A stretch of 64,000 nt of DNA from Limnospira fusiformis SAG 85.79 (GCF_012516315.1 NZ_CP051185.1:1229403-1293402), one strand, 5' to 3'; shown: positions 30,102 to 39,900, numbered from the stretch's first letter. Notes: generated by a model from the letters alone, not told the origin. Program-made: numbers and translations.

Positions 30102-31133
30102 CAGCCTTTATCTTAATCATTAAGCACAGTAACAACACTTGGTAAACCAGTTATTCAAACACTGTAAATCCACAAGGCTTACCGCCACTTCTACCAATCT
30201 CACTAATAATTCCATGGTCTCCGTCCTGAACTTGCACACTAAACTTTTGAGCTGTGACCACATCATCTCTATCGGGTTAAACTCAGGGGAATACACCGGC
30301 AGATATTCTACCCTGGCTCCTACTGACTCTATCATTTCTTTGACTTCTTCTCGATGATGAGAATTTCAGTTATCCATTACCACTACATCTCCTTTTTTTA
30401 ATTTTGGCAATAAATCTAACTTGATGAATTGGAGAAAATCCTCTTTTTTCATGGACCCTTATAATGTTTGAGTCGCTACCACTCCGGAGAGCTTAATTGC
30501 ACCAATTATTGTCATTTTTTGACCTCGATAGGATTTCCGCAGTTCATAGACTTTTTTCCCTTTCGTCGCTCTGGCTAACGGTCTGCTCATCCCTACCCAT
30601 AACCCACTTTCATCAATAAACACAAGCTTTTCAGGAGCCACATCTCTAATTCTTTACCAATAATCTACTCGCGCTTTCTGTACTTCTTCAGTTACTACTT
30701 TTTCGCTCCTGTATGTTTTTTTTTGAGACTTATATCGTGCTGCTTTAAAAATCTATCTATCATGGTCGTACTGACATTTATGCCCAGCTTGTCTCTGAGC
30801 TTCTCACTATATTGCCATAAGGTCAGGTCGGGGTGGGCTCCTACAATATCTATCACGGCTTCCTCATGCTGAGATCAAATGCTTTTCTTTTTAGTGCCAC
30901 ACTTACGAGGAGATAAGTCTCCCGTTAATCGATACTGTTTGACCAGTCGCCTTACCGTGTCTGGACTCACCAAAAAGCGTTTCGCTACTTTTCGGATAGA
31001 AGTGTCTCCTTTTTCATAGGCTTCTACTATCTTTTTCCGAAAATCTAAAGAGTAACGGCTCATGGTAGTTGGTTGTGATAACTTATACAATAGCCATACA
31101 TTATACCGTACTTTGTGTTTTGTGTAAAGGCTG
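30102..31133 (-). mobile_element. IS630-type element Z, inserted into X1
   Basis: A 1032-bp element with short inverted ends (CAGCCTTTA left, TAAAGGCTG right) and duplicated TA on both sides (30100-30101 and 31134-31135). Removing it restores the X1 sequence GGTTG-TA-TCTCTTTACC. It is unlike X and Y in sequence and carries a decayed transposase. Confidence 0.8.
30120..31063 (-). pseudogene. Element Z transposase, decayed
   Basis: Pieces on the minus strand belong to an IS630-family transposase: the N-terminal helix-turn-helix (MSRYSLDFRKKIVEAYEKG and VSPDTVRRLVKQYRLTG, from 31063), a middle piece (EKLVFIDESGLWVGMSRPLAR, first catalytic Asp, about 30590-30640) and the C-terminal piece (YLPVYSPEFNPIEMMWSQLK, final Glu). 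Several stop codons and frameshifts lie between them. This lineage is common in cyanobacteria. Not functional. Confidence 0.75.
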
Positions 31134-31426
31134 TATCTCTTTACCAATTCATAAATCCAGATGCGACTGTAGCCCGTAATTTCTTGGACTTCCTCCGTGG
31201 TCTTCCCCTTAGCCAACAACCAAATAATTTAATATTGGCGACTTTCCAAGCCCTCTTGGGCTTGGTGATCAGCCCGGCCAAGTTCTTCGGTACTTAAGTG
31301 GGGAGCTATACTAATTCGTCTGGGCATAACGCAAGTTTGGCATTGGTCACTGATATTATAACCGATTAAGCGAACTTGATATAACATGACCGAGGCAAAC
31401 ATTACCCCATCTGGGAGATAGCTTAA

Positions 31427-31561
31427 ATGCCAAATTACCAAAATTACGTTTTTGTGGTTGACACATTGGGGCAACCGTTAAGTCCCACTCATCCGGCCAG
31501 AGCCAGAAAGCTTTTGAAGCAGGGTTTGGCCGCAGTCTTTAGGACTTATCTATTTACAATT
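31427..31561 (+). pseudogene. iscB N-terminal fragment (RRXRR/IscB nuclease)
   Basis: The first 45 codons (YVFVVDTLGQPLSPTHPARA, then RKLLKQGLAAVFRTYLFTII) match the N-terminal PLMP/RRXRR region of IscB-type nucleases, RNA-guided ancestors of Cas9. The gene is cut at FTII by element Y2 (31563). No RuvC or HNH part follows on the other side of Y2 or elsewhere in the window. Its predicted omega RNA lies upstream, separated by element X1. The locus is therefore dead but its order is readable. Confidence 0.7.
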
Positions 31562-31562
31562 A

Positions 31563-32519
31563 TAGCATTAGTTAAGGTGGTTAGGACGCAGCTTGGAGAA
31601 CGGAATCCATGGCATCATGGAGAGAATCAAACTGCTCAATACAATGGCGAATGCGGGCTTTCAACCACGACCAACATTTCTCTATCTTGTTGAGGTCTGG
31701 CGAATAAGGTGGTAGATAGAGCAAACGGCATTGAGCCGCCTCCACTAGCTCAGGAATCCGTCCCCCTTTATGAAACGTTGCATTGTCTAGCACTAGAGTC
31801 TGACCTGGCTTCAGTGTTGGAATTAAGATGAACTCCAACCACAACTCAAACACTGTCCGATTACAACAACCCTCAAAGCTAAAGGGGGCTAAGAGTTGTT
31901 GATGACACCATGGGGCCATATAGCTCACCCTGCCCTGCCTCTTCCCGGATTTGAGGGCATGGAAGCGTTGTCCTTCCTCGCAGTAACCATAAGGGTAATC
32001 CGAGTCCTGACTATTCATGCCGGCTTCATCGAGGTAGACCACTTCTTGTGGCTCCATCTGTTCAATCTGAGCCATAAACTCCTCTCGCTGTTGCTTCCAA
32101 CGTTCTTGGTAGCCGTAAGTTTTTTTTCTGGTGAAGCCAATTTTCTTCAAGGCTCTGGATATGGTGCGAGGAGAGATGTCGTCATCCCAAAGTTCAGCCA
32201 TTTGAGCGGAGGTTTTGTGGCCATGCTCTTGGGCAAAAGCCTTGAATTTCTGCCAGTCGGTAATTTTGTGGTTATTGCCAGGTGGGTGATTAGGTTTAGG
32301 GAGGAAGTCTCCGGTCTGTGCTTTTCTTTGCAGCCAGAGATTAATGGTGTTCCGGCTGACATGGAAAACTTGACTGGCTTCTGTTTTGGGCATACCGTCT
32401 AGTTCAATGGCATCAATAACTTTTTGTCTGAGGTCGTAACTATAGGGGGCTGGCATTTTGGGCCTTCTTAGTCATCTCGTCCTCTCCATTATACGTCCTA
32501 ACTTTCCTGTCTTGTGATA
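31563..32519 (-). mobile_element. IS630-type element Y2, intact frame
   Basis: A 957-bp copy of element Y in reverse orientation, with TA on both sides. Its left flank is the iscB fragment and its right flank is an unrelated GC-rich coding fragment, so the two flanks do not rejoin into a known sequence. Its transposase frame is the only uninterrupted one of the three Y copies. Confidence 0.85.
31581..32456 (-). CDS. IS630-family transposase (element Y2)
   Basis: A 291-residue transposase: N-terminal helix-turn-helix (about 1-60, EASQVFHVSRNTINLWLQR), a linker domain with SPRTISRALKKIGFTRKK, and the DDE catalytic domain with VVYLDEAGMNSQD, TLVLDNATFHKGG and LPPYSPDLNKIEKCW. In the run coding RKKTYGY this copy has eight A, which keeps one frame; Y1 and Y3 have nine and are frameshifted. 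It is likely active or recently active. Confidence 0.9.
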   Translation of the reverse strand: MPAPYSYDLRQKVIDAIELDGMPKTEASQVFHVSRNTINLWLQRKAQTGDFLPKPNHPPGNNHKITDWQKFKAFAQEHGHKTSAQMAELWDDDISPRTISRALKKIGFTRKKTYGYQERWKQQREEFMAQIEQMEPQEVVYLDEAGMNSQDSDYPYGYCEEGQRFHALKSGKRQGRVSYMAPWCHQQLLAPFSFEGCCNRTVFELWLEFILIPTLKPGQTLVLDNATFHKGGRIPELVEAAQCRLLYLPPYSPDLNKIEKCWSWLKARIRHCIEQFDSLHDAMDSVLQAAS

Positions 32520-32526
32520 TAATTGG

Positions 32527-33130
32527 AATTGCGAAGCAGCCGGGCAGCTTATTCGCCCGGTCATCGTCAACGGCGGGCAGGTTTTTTACGTGTGGGACCG
32601 CAACGCCAATGGCAGCCACGAGACTGGTGACACGGTCACTTTCTCTGGCGACACCGGCCTTGCGGCCTTTATGGGCAAGGGCGCGCCATCGAACGTGACC
32701 GAGGATGTCAACAGCCGCAGCTTTACCCTCAACGGCGTTGACTTGCGATTGCCGACCGTCGGCATCCCAATCGTTGACAACCATTTTCAGTTTGCAGATG
32801 CTAATAATCAGGTGTACATCCCCGGCGTCACCACGGCGGAGGAAGATGCTGGGGGGTCTTGGCTCGTATTTCGCTCAAAGCACGCCCATAGGCAACGCCA
32901 GCAACCGTTTGCTCGGCGATACCAGTGAAAATCCGCACTACACCGACCTGCTGGCTATATGGGATGCTTTCAATGGCACAGCTCAGAACCACAATGCAAA
33001 CGGTACGCCGCAGGGCTGGGATTCCAGCACCGCTCACTGGTCCGCGACACCGTCTGGCAGTGGTCGCGCCATTGTCCTTCTCACCGTTGGTCTCGCCGCC
33101 AACGATGGTGGCAACACTAACCGTCACACG
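32527..33130 (+). pseudogene. GC-rich fragment of a large repetitive surface protein
   Basis: A coding remnant without start or natural stop. The first part reads RPVIVNGGQVFYVWDRNANG, then continues with GDTVTFSGDTGLAAFMG and SFTLNGVDLRLPTVGIP; after a frameshift at a run of six G near 32849-32856 it reads YFAQSTPIGNASNRLLGDTS and HYTDLLAIWDAFNGTA, ending at NTNRHT where an IS1-type element begins. This resembles repeat modules of giant proteobacterial surface or RTX-like proteins. Its GC content is visibly higher than that of the rest of the window. Probably a piece of horizontally acquired DNA. Confidence 0.5.
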
Positions 33131-33304
33131 GGTGTTGCATAATAGAAAATGATATTCTCAAATAAATCAAGATGGATTGTCCTTATTGCCAAAGCCATAA
33201 AGTAGTCAAAAATGGTCATCGTCAGGGAAAACAGAGTTACCTGTGCCGTGAATGTGGTCGCCAATTTCGAGAAAATCCCTGTCCTGGAGGTTACAGTTCT
33301 GATG

Positions 33305-34624
33305 CTGAGAGGGTGACAACGGAGGTCAAACCCAGACAGGGCAATTGTTTGAGATAATGGAGATATCGTCAAAAAGCGGGTGGCCTTGGGAGCCACCCTG
33401 ACAAAAAATGCTAAGGACATTATACCAAAAACTATTACGAATCAATTTGAGCGAGAGTCAAGCACAGACGTTAGAACTCTTAGTGTTGATGCTTCAAAGT
33501 TATCGGCAAGTCAGATTATCAACCCTCGCCAACGTTTTTCCACAACCCATTCAATACAGTAGTCGCCTCCGAAATATCCAACGATTTCTGAAACTCCCCC
33601 AACTTTCGGCTAAGTTGCTGTGGTTCCCAATAATCAAGGCCGCTCTCAAATCTGAATTTAGAGAAAAACATTTAAATAGAGAGCAACGGAGAAAGCGCTC
33701 AAAATTCAGATTGAAAACCAAAAACTATGTAGCGGTTGCTCTCGACCGCACTCAATGGAGAGACCGAAATCTCCTGATGGTCACGATAATTTGGGGACAT
33801 CATGCTTTACCAATATATTGGGAGCTACTCCCAAAGTTAGGCAGTAGCTCTTTCCGGGAACAGAAACGGGTATTAGGGCCGGTGTTGGCTCTTTTAAAAC
33901 CTTATCCGGTTGTAGTGATAGGAGACCGTGAGTTTCATAGTGCTCAACTCGCGGACTGGCTCAGAGTAAGGGGTGTAAATGTTGTATTTCGTCAGAAAAA
34001 GAGTGCTTTTGTAGCTACCTCATGCCAGCCAGGTAAGTCTTTAAAAACTCAAGGATTTAAGTCGGGCGAATCCCATTTTTTTAAAAATGTAACCTTGCAA
34101 AAATTTGCACCTATTCATGGATTTAACCTAGGAGTTTATTGGCAAAAAATTCACCGAGGAAAAAAGGTAAAAAAACCTTGGTATTTACTAACTACGCTTG
34201 ATAACCCCAAGCTGGTTAAGCAACTTTATCAAGCGCGGTGGGGTATCGAAATGATGTTTAGAGATTGTCAAAGTGGGGGCTATAATATGGAATCTACTCG
34301 GGTGGATTCAACCCGATTTTTAGCCTTGGTTTTGTTGATTACTTTTGCTTATTGGCTGGCGACACTAGGAGGTCATGAGTGGGAAGCTAATCACTTAGTA
34401 GCTTACCTCGGTCGAAGCGAAAAAACTCCTAATAATTTTCCCCATCACAGTATTTTTGGGCTCGGATTATCGGGTTATGCTTGGAGCCAGTCGCTAGTTT
34501 TCTGGCAAGAAGAGATGTTAGCATTGATGGCCCTCAAGCCTCATAAAGCTCATAATTTTCGGCAAGGACTAAATGCTCTATCCCTTGTACAGCAATCAGT
34601 CTAGCTCTATTGTCACCCTCTCAG
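33305..34624 (+). mobile_element. IS4-family insertion sequence, complete
   Basis: A 1320-bp element bounded by a perfect 15-bp inverted repeat (CTGAGAGGGTGACAA at 33305, TTGTCACCCTCTCAG ending 34624) and by a 9-bp target duplication GTTCTGATG (33296-33304 and 34625-34633). It is inserted in the IS1-type transposase gene, which becomes continuous when the element and one duplication are removed. Confidence 0.92.
33408..34604 (+). CDS. IS4-family transposase
   Basis: A 398-residue DDE transposase with a complete frame. Catalytic motifs: VAVALDRTQWRDRN (first Asp), PVVVIGDREFHSAQ (second Asp) and the YREK-like motif region YQARWGIEMMFRDCQSGGYN with the final Glu. The N-terminal 90 residues include a helical DNA-binding segment. 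The intact frame, perfect inverted repeats and perfect target duplication indicate a recent, probably active insertion. Confidence 0.92.
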   Translation: MLRTLYQKLLRINLSESQAQTLELLVLMLQSYRQVRLSTLANVFPQPIQYSSRLRNIQRFLKLPQLSAKLLWFPIIKAALKSEFREKHLNREQRRKRSKFRLKTKNYVAVALDRTQWRDRNLLMVTIIWGHHALPIYWELLPKLGSSSFREQKRVLGPVLALLKPYPVVVIGDREFHSAQLADWLRVRGVNVVFRQKKSAFVATSCQPGKSLKTQGFKSGESHFFKNVTLQKFAPIHGFNLGVYWQKIHRGKKVKKPWYLLTTLDNPKLVKQLYQARWGIEMMFRDCQSGGYNMESTRVDSTRFLALVLLITFAYWLATLGGHEWEANHLVAYLGRSEKTPNNFPHHSIFGLGLSGYAWSQSLVFWQEEMLALMALKPHKAHNFRQGLNALSLVQQSV

Positions 34625-34954
34625 GTTCTGATGTCAAAGAGCTTTGTGTGAAAATGTCCCTCAATGGCATGGGATTTCGAGCCATTGAGAGAGTCACTGG
34701 TATTTCTCACAACACAATACTTAACTGGGTTAGAGTTGCAGAAACCCACATTGATGAGGAAAACTATGAAATTCCTGAAATAGCTCAAATTGATGAGCTT
34801 CAGACTTTTGTGGGTTCAAAAAAAACCATCTGGGTCTGGACAGTTGTGAATACCAAACTGCCTGGAATTCTGAAGTTTGTCATAGGCGACCGCTCATTGC
34901 TGACTTTTACCACATTATGGCAAATGATTCAGGGCTGGGCTTGTTTTCTATATA

Positions 34955-35912
34955 TAGCACAAGACAGAATACTTAGGACGTATAATGGAGAGGACGAGAT
35001 GACTAAGAAGACCAAAAATGCCAGCCCCCTATAGTTACGACCTCAGACAAAAAGTTATTGATGCCATTGAACTAGACGGTATGCCCAAAACAGAAGCCAG
35101 TCAAGTTTTCCATGTCAGCAGGAACACCATTAATCTCTGGCTGCAAAGAAAAGCACAGACCGGAGACTTCCTCCCTAAACCTCATCACCGACCTGGCAAT
35201 AACCACAAAATTACCGACTGGCAGAAATTCAAGGCTTTTGCCCAAGAGCATGGCGACAAAACAGCAGCTCAAATGGCTGAACTTTGGGATGACGACATCT
35301 CTCCTCGCACCATATCCAGAGCCTTGAAGAAAATTGGCTTCACCAGAAAAAAAAACTTACGGCTACCAAGAACGTGATGAGCAACAGCGAGAGGAGTTTA
35401 TGGCTCAGATTGAACAGATGAAGCCGGAAGAAGTGGTCTACCTCGATGAAGCCGGCATGAATAGTCAGGACTCGGATTACCCTTATGGTTACTGCGAGGA
35501 AGGAAAACGCTTCCATGCACTCAAATCAGGGAAGAGGCAGGGCAGGGTAAGTATGATAGCCGCATGGTGTCATCAACAACTCTTAGCTCCCTTTAGCTTT
35601 GAGGGTTGTTGTAATCGGACAGTGTTTGAGTTGTGGTTGGAGTTCATCTTAATTCCAACATTGAAGCCAGGTCAGACTCTAGTATTGGACAATGCAACGT
35701 TTCATAAAGGGGGGCGGATTGCTGAACTGGTGGAGGCAGCTCAATGCCGTTTACTCTATCTACCACCTTATTCGCCAGACCTCAACAAGATAGAGAAATG
35801 TTGGTCGTGGCTGAAAGCCCGTATTCGCCACTGCATTGAGCAGTTTGATTCTCTCCATGATGCCATGGATTCCGTTCTCAAAGCTGCGTCCTAACCACCT
35901 TGACTAATGCTA
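34955..35912 (+). mobile_element. IS630-type element Y3
   Basis: A copy of element Y with the same ends as Y1 and TA on both sides. The left flank is IS1 sequence and the right flank is the tail of a tnpB gene, which do not belong together; the other tnpB copy (62339-62740) has CAGTTG-TA-GATGTG at the equivalent point. Confidence 0.85.
35018..35894 (+). pseudogene. Element Y3 transposase in two frames (poly-A slip site)
   Basis: The first 110 residues (MPAPYSYDLRQKVIDAIE to SRALKKIGFTRKK) and the second part (from KKTYGYQERDEQQREE to LHDAMDSVLKAAS) are each intact but lie in different frames, separated by a run of nine A at about 35347-35355. Y2 has eight A and one frame. The pair of catalytic motifs VVYLDEAGMNSQD and LPPYSPDLNKIEKCW is complete. 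Either this is a one-base mutation, or transcript slippage on the A run makes the full transposase; the sequence alone does not decide. Confidence 0.75.
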
Positions 35913-35914
35913 TA

Positions 35915-36148
35915 GATGTGACGGAAGAATACACCAGCAAAACCTGTACTCACTGTGGTCATGTGCATTCCCAGCTAGGTGGCTCAAAAGTGTTCCGATG
36001 TCCTGAGTGTGGGTTCACTCTACCCAGGGACTGGAACGGTGCTTTTGGAATCTTTCTAAAAGCTTTGCGGGATACCGCCTCTGTTACCTTAACGGGTAAT
36101 AGTGCTATCGTCGCATTGTCAGGCAATAGCCGGATAAATGTCGCGTAA
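35915..36148 (+). pseudogene. IS200/IS605 tnpB C-terminal fragment
   Basis: Encodes only the zinc-ribbon end of TnpB: DVTEEYTSKTCTHCGHVHSQ followed by VFRCPECGFTLPRDWNGAFG, with the four zinc cysteines. The part upstream is missing because element Y3 abuts it. Nearly the same sequence recurs at 62510-62740. TnpB proteins are RNA-guided nucleases of IS605-type elements; this piece has no RuvC start and cannot work. Confidence 0.85.
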
Positions 36149-36187
36149 ATGTATCAGTCTCAGTAAAAATACGGAACTTGATGTGTT

Positions 36188-36952
36188 ATGAAAGGAACAA
36201 CTCCAAATCAAATCCCGTCCCAGGCTGCTGGATTTTTGAGGCTGGCGGGGGTAATTTTATTCTTTTTTGCCCTAATTAACTATATTTTGCTGTTTGTGCC
36301 AACGAATTTTGGGGATCTCAGGTGGCAACTGAATTTTACTACTCAGATGGTAGAACAAGGGGTGATTCCGGTGTTGGCGATCGCCTTAATGTTTTGTGCA
36401 TACGGGTTACAGGAGGTAGCTGGTCTATCACCAGAAAAGCCTAAACAGGGGTTTAACAGTCTCAAATTTTGGGTTTATGTGATTTCTGGCATTCTGGGGG
36501 TGATGTATTTAGTGCTGATTCCCCTGCACGTTGGCACTACTATAGCAGCGAGTAATGAAACGATTGAGAAAATTAATCAGGATGCAGCGACGGCCAAAAT
36601 GCAGCTAGAAGAACGCCTGCAAGAACAACAAACCCAAATGTTAGCTATCTTAGGCAATCAGCAGCGCTTAGAAGATTATATCCAAGAACAACAGCTTACC
36701 GAAGCACAATTAGCGCGCCTGCAAGAATTTCAGGAAAACCCGGAAGCGTTGGGAGTCCAAAGCAATGCCATTGGCCAGGAACTGAAACAGGAAATTGAAA
36801 ACCGTCGGCGAGAGGCAGAAAAGCGATCGCAACTGGGGACTTTCAAATCTAATCTCCGGGTCGGCTTAGGTAGTTTACTGCTGGCTAGTTGCTATCTGAC
36901 TATCGCCTGGAGTGGCTTAATCAACAAACGCAGTCGCAAAAAAGCCGGTTAA
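36188..36952 (+). CDS. HpsJ-like membrane protein
   Basis: A 254-residue membrane protein with hydrophobic helices near residues 17-37, 58-76, 91-112 and 220-240, and a long coiled coil between them (about 125-205, rich in E, Q and R: MQLEERLQEQQTQMLAI). The layout matches HpsJ-type proteins named after the hormogonium polysaccharide secretion locus of filamentous cyanobacteria. A role in polysaccharide export or gliding is therefore possible but not shown here, since no other hps gene is nearby. Its stop overlaps the stop of the convergent kinase gene by 4 bp. Confidence 0.65.
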   Translation: MKGTTPNQIPSQAAGFLRLAGVILFFFALINYILLFVPTNFGDLRWQLNFTTQMVEQGVIPVLAIALMFCAYGLQEVAGLSPEKPKQGFNSLKFWVYVISGILGVMYLVLIPLHVGTTIAASNETIEKINQDAATAKMQLEERLQEQQTQMLAILGNQQRLEDYIQEQQLTEAQLARLQEFQENPEALGVQSNAIGQELKQEIENRRREAEKRSQLGTFKSNLRVGLGSLLLASCYLTIAWSGLINKRSRKKAG

Positions 36953-39900
36953 ATGGTCAAATTTGCGCTCGCTTCATTGGTCAGGGCTTCCTTGACTCTT
37001 TCTAACTCGGCTTGAATCTGAGTATAAACTGATTCAGCCGATGGTTGAGGAATGGGGACACCTGCATCTACTCCTTGACGGCCCATGATTTCTAATTGCA
37101 GACATAATTCGGATAAACCAAAAGCGCCTAAAGTCCCACTGATGGATTTCAGGGAATGGGCGGCCTGTTTGAGGGCTGTGGGATCATTTTGTTGGAGGGC
37201 TATTTGAATAGTGTTCAGAAGTTCCGGGGCGCTTTCGATGTACATTTCGGCGACTTCTTCCAAGGCTTCTATCTCTCGCAGTCCTTGTAAAACAGTGGGG
37301 TCAAGAATGGGGGAAGATTTGCTATCATCGGTGGTGGTATTTAAATATGTTGAAGGTACAATGGCATCGCAGGTGATGGGGCGACAGTTACGGAGAACTT
37401 TAACTAATTGTTCCATACGGATAGGTTTACTGATATAGTCATCCATTCCGGCTGCTATACATTCAGCGCGATCGCTTTCCATAGCATTGGCTGTAACGGC
37501 GATAATGCGCGGGCGTGGGGAGTAGGGTTTTTCTTGGTTATCATAGCGTTTTTTAATCTGTCGGGCTGCTTCTAAGCCATCCATAATGGGCATCTGCATA
37601 TCCATTAAAATGACATCGTATGGCTGTCTTTCTAGGGCTTCGAGAACTTCTAAACCATTCCCGGCGACATCAGCCCTATATCCCATTCTTTGCAGGATTT
37701 GTAGGGCGACTTTTTGGTTAACTAGGTGATCCTCGGCTAATAAAATCCGCAGGGGGAGTTTTTCTGCTAACAGGGGAATATCTTGGGGCGATCGCATTTG
37801 GTTGCGACTCCAATTTTTAATCTGTAGAGGTTCCCCACACAGGACGTTAATCAGAATATTGTATAGGGGTGATTGTTTAATGGGTTTATTCAGAAAGGCG
37901 ACAAAATCTCGATGATCGGTGGGGTTAAAATTTTGTTGACCGACGGAAATTAACATGACTAAGGGGAGGTCAACCCCGGCTGAAGTCTGTCGGACTTGGG
38001 TGGCAAAATTGAACCCGTCCAAATTGGCGATTTCCATTTCCACAATGGCGATATCAAAGGTTTTACCTTGTTTTAACCAGGCGATCGCTTCTGTGGGGCT
38101 GTCGGTATCTTCTACCACTAAACCCCAGCATTGAACTTGCTTGGTCAAAATTTGGCGATTGGTGGGGTGAGAGTCAATAATTAATAGTCGTTTTCCGGCT
38201 AATTCATCAGCATGATTCCACTGTGGTAATAAATTCTGGCTACTCTGAACTACTATGGAAAAATAGAATGTAGATCCCTGTGTGGGAGTATCTTTATTTA
38301 TCTGCCAATTTTCTGGGGGATGACCACCGATCGCATCACCACTGACTACCCACATTTTACCCCCCATCATTTCGGCCAGTCGCTGACTAATAGCTAGACC
38401 TAATCCTGTCCCGCCATATTGTCGATTCGTGGAAGCATCAACCTGACTAAAGGACTTAAATAAACGATTCATGCGATCGACCGGAATACCAATACCTGTA
38501 TCCGACACTGCTACCTCAATTTGATAGTGGGTAGAATACATAGATTTGGCAGTCAATTCTAAATCCGAAAACAGTGGTTTTGCTGACACTGATACCAACA
38601 CTTCACCCCGGGCGGTAAACTTAACGGCGTTGCTGAGTAAATTCACTAAAATTTGCCTAACTCTTGCCATATCTCCCACCACTTCATTGGGGGTATAAGC
38701 ATCAATGAAATATCCCAATTCTAGGGATTTACTCGCGGCTTTGGTCGCCAATAAGTCCAGGGATTCTTCAAGACAAGTGCGTAAACTAAAGGGGAAGGCT
38801 TCTAGGTCTAATTTTCCTGATTCTATTTTGGAGAAATCTAGGATATCATTAATTAAAGAAAGTAGGGCATCACTACTGCTGCGAATGGTTTCGACAAAAT
38901 CCTGTTGAACTAGACTTAAAGGAGTATCTAATAACAATCCGGTCATCCCAATTACTGCATTCATGGGAGTCCTAATTTCATGGCTCATAGTGGCTAAAAA
39001 TTCACTTTTGGCACGAGTGGCTGCGAGAGCCTCATCCCTGGCTTGACTCAATTCTTGGGCGGTTTGCTGTCGTTCTATTTCACTACCTATCCACTGCGCC
39101 ATGAGTTTTAATAGTTCTTGGTCAACGGCTCTAAATGGCTCATTTAAAGGGTTTTGACTCCAAAAACAAAGAGTTCCATAAACCTGACCATAGACTTTAA
39201 TAGGAATAGCCATATATGCCTCAATTTGCCAGCAATTTTCATCGGCATAAGAGGGGAATCCGGAGACTAACACTGATTCAAAAATCAGGGGGTTTTCAGC
39301 CTTTAATGTCGCCAAAATCAACGGATTATTTAAATCAAAATTATCCCCAAATGACCAGCTATTATTAGGGTCAATTCCTGCCATAATTTGGGCGGAAGGC
39401 TGGGGGGTGTCTAGGTTCAATATCTGGTTAATTATACCGACTTCTAAGTGGAATTTATCACAGCCCAACTTGAGGATTTGCTGGAGTTGTTCTTGCCAGT
39501 CTAAATGACGAGATGAGGTGATTTGATAAAGACTCCTAATTGAGGCTTCGCTGTCTTGTAGTTCCTGTTCCCGCTGTTTGCGATCGCTAATATCTCTGGA
39601 GACACCCAGAATTTCTTGCACTCTCCCGGTCTCGGGATGATAAATAGCGCGACTGGTGGTTTCAAACCAAATATATTCGCCGTTTTTGTGGCGTATACGA
39701 TAGGTTAGAGTATAGGATACTTTTTGACTTAAAACAATTTCTAATGTCTTGCTGAGTGTGTTAAGGTCATCTGGGTGAAAAAATTTACTGGGGTGTTGAC
39801 CAATTAAACTTTCCGGCTCATATCCTAATAGCAACGAACAGGCGGGGGAGGCGTAGCGGATCAAACCTCGGCGAGAGTGATGAGTAATTAAATCGGTGGA

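Larger units (their letters stand above)
27120..31327 (-). pseudogene. Element X1 transposase, interrupted twice
   Basis: When the inserted elements X2 and Z are removed, the pieces join into the same 355-residue IS630-family transposase as at 21801-22868, from start codon 31327 to stop 27120. Base differences from the intact copy are few (for example GAAAATGAAC for GAAGATGAAC near 29748 and GCGATCACC for GCGCGCACC near 30066). It cannot be expressed as a whole. The long minus-strand reading frame 28722-30092 is a chimera of X2 and X1 sequence. Confidence 0.85.
27100..31381 (-). mobile_element. IS630-type element X1, outer copy of a nested insertion
   Basis: A copy of element X in reverse orientation, bounded by its inverted repeats (TATCAAGTCCGG at 27100; CTTGATA ending about 31381). 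Its sequence is split into pieces 27100-27445, 29550-30101 and 31134-31381 by the insertion of X2 (at CTCCTG-TA-ACACTCG) and of Z (at GGTTG-TA-TCTCTT). Each junction has a duplicated TA. The element itself separates the structured RNA upstream from the iscB fragment downstream. Confidence 0.85.
33172..34952 (+). pseudogene. IS1-family transposase, interrupted and truncated
   Basis: The first part is the InsA-type zinc-binding domain MDCPYCQSHKVVKNGHRQGK and LCRECGRQFREN, ending at the IS4 insertion (PCPGGYS). Beyond the IS4 element the frame continues VKELCVKMSLNGMGFRAIER, then GISHNTILNWVRVAE and EIAQIDELQTFVGSKKTIWVW, the helix-turn-helix and first catalytic part of InsB-like IS1 transposases. 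It stops where Y3 is inserted (GWACFLY), so the final catalytic part is absent. Confidence 0.75.
33131..34954 (+). mobile_element. IS1-type element remnant, split by an IS4 element and cut by Y3
   Basis: Starts near GGTGTTGCATAAT (33131), a typical IS1-like end. The element is broken at 33304 by the IS4 insertion and resumes at 34634; it is cut off at 34954 by element Y3, so its 3' end is missing. Confidence 0.7.
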
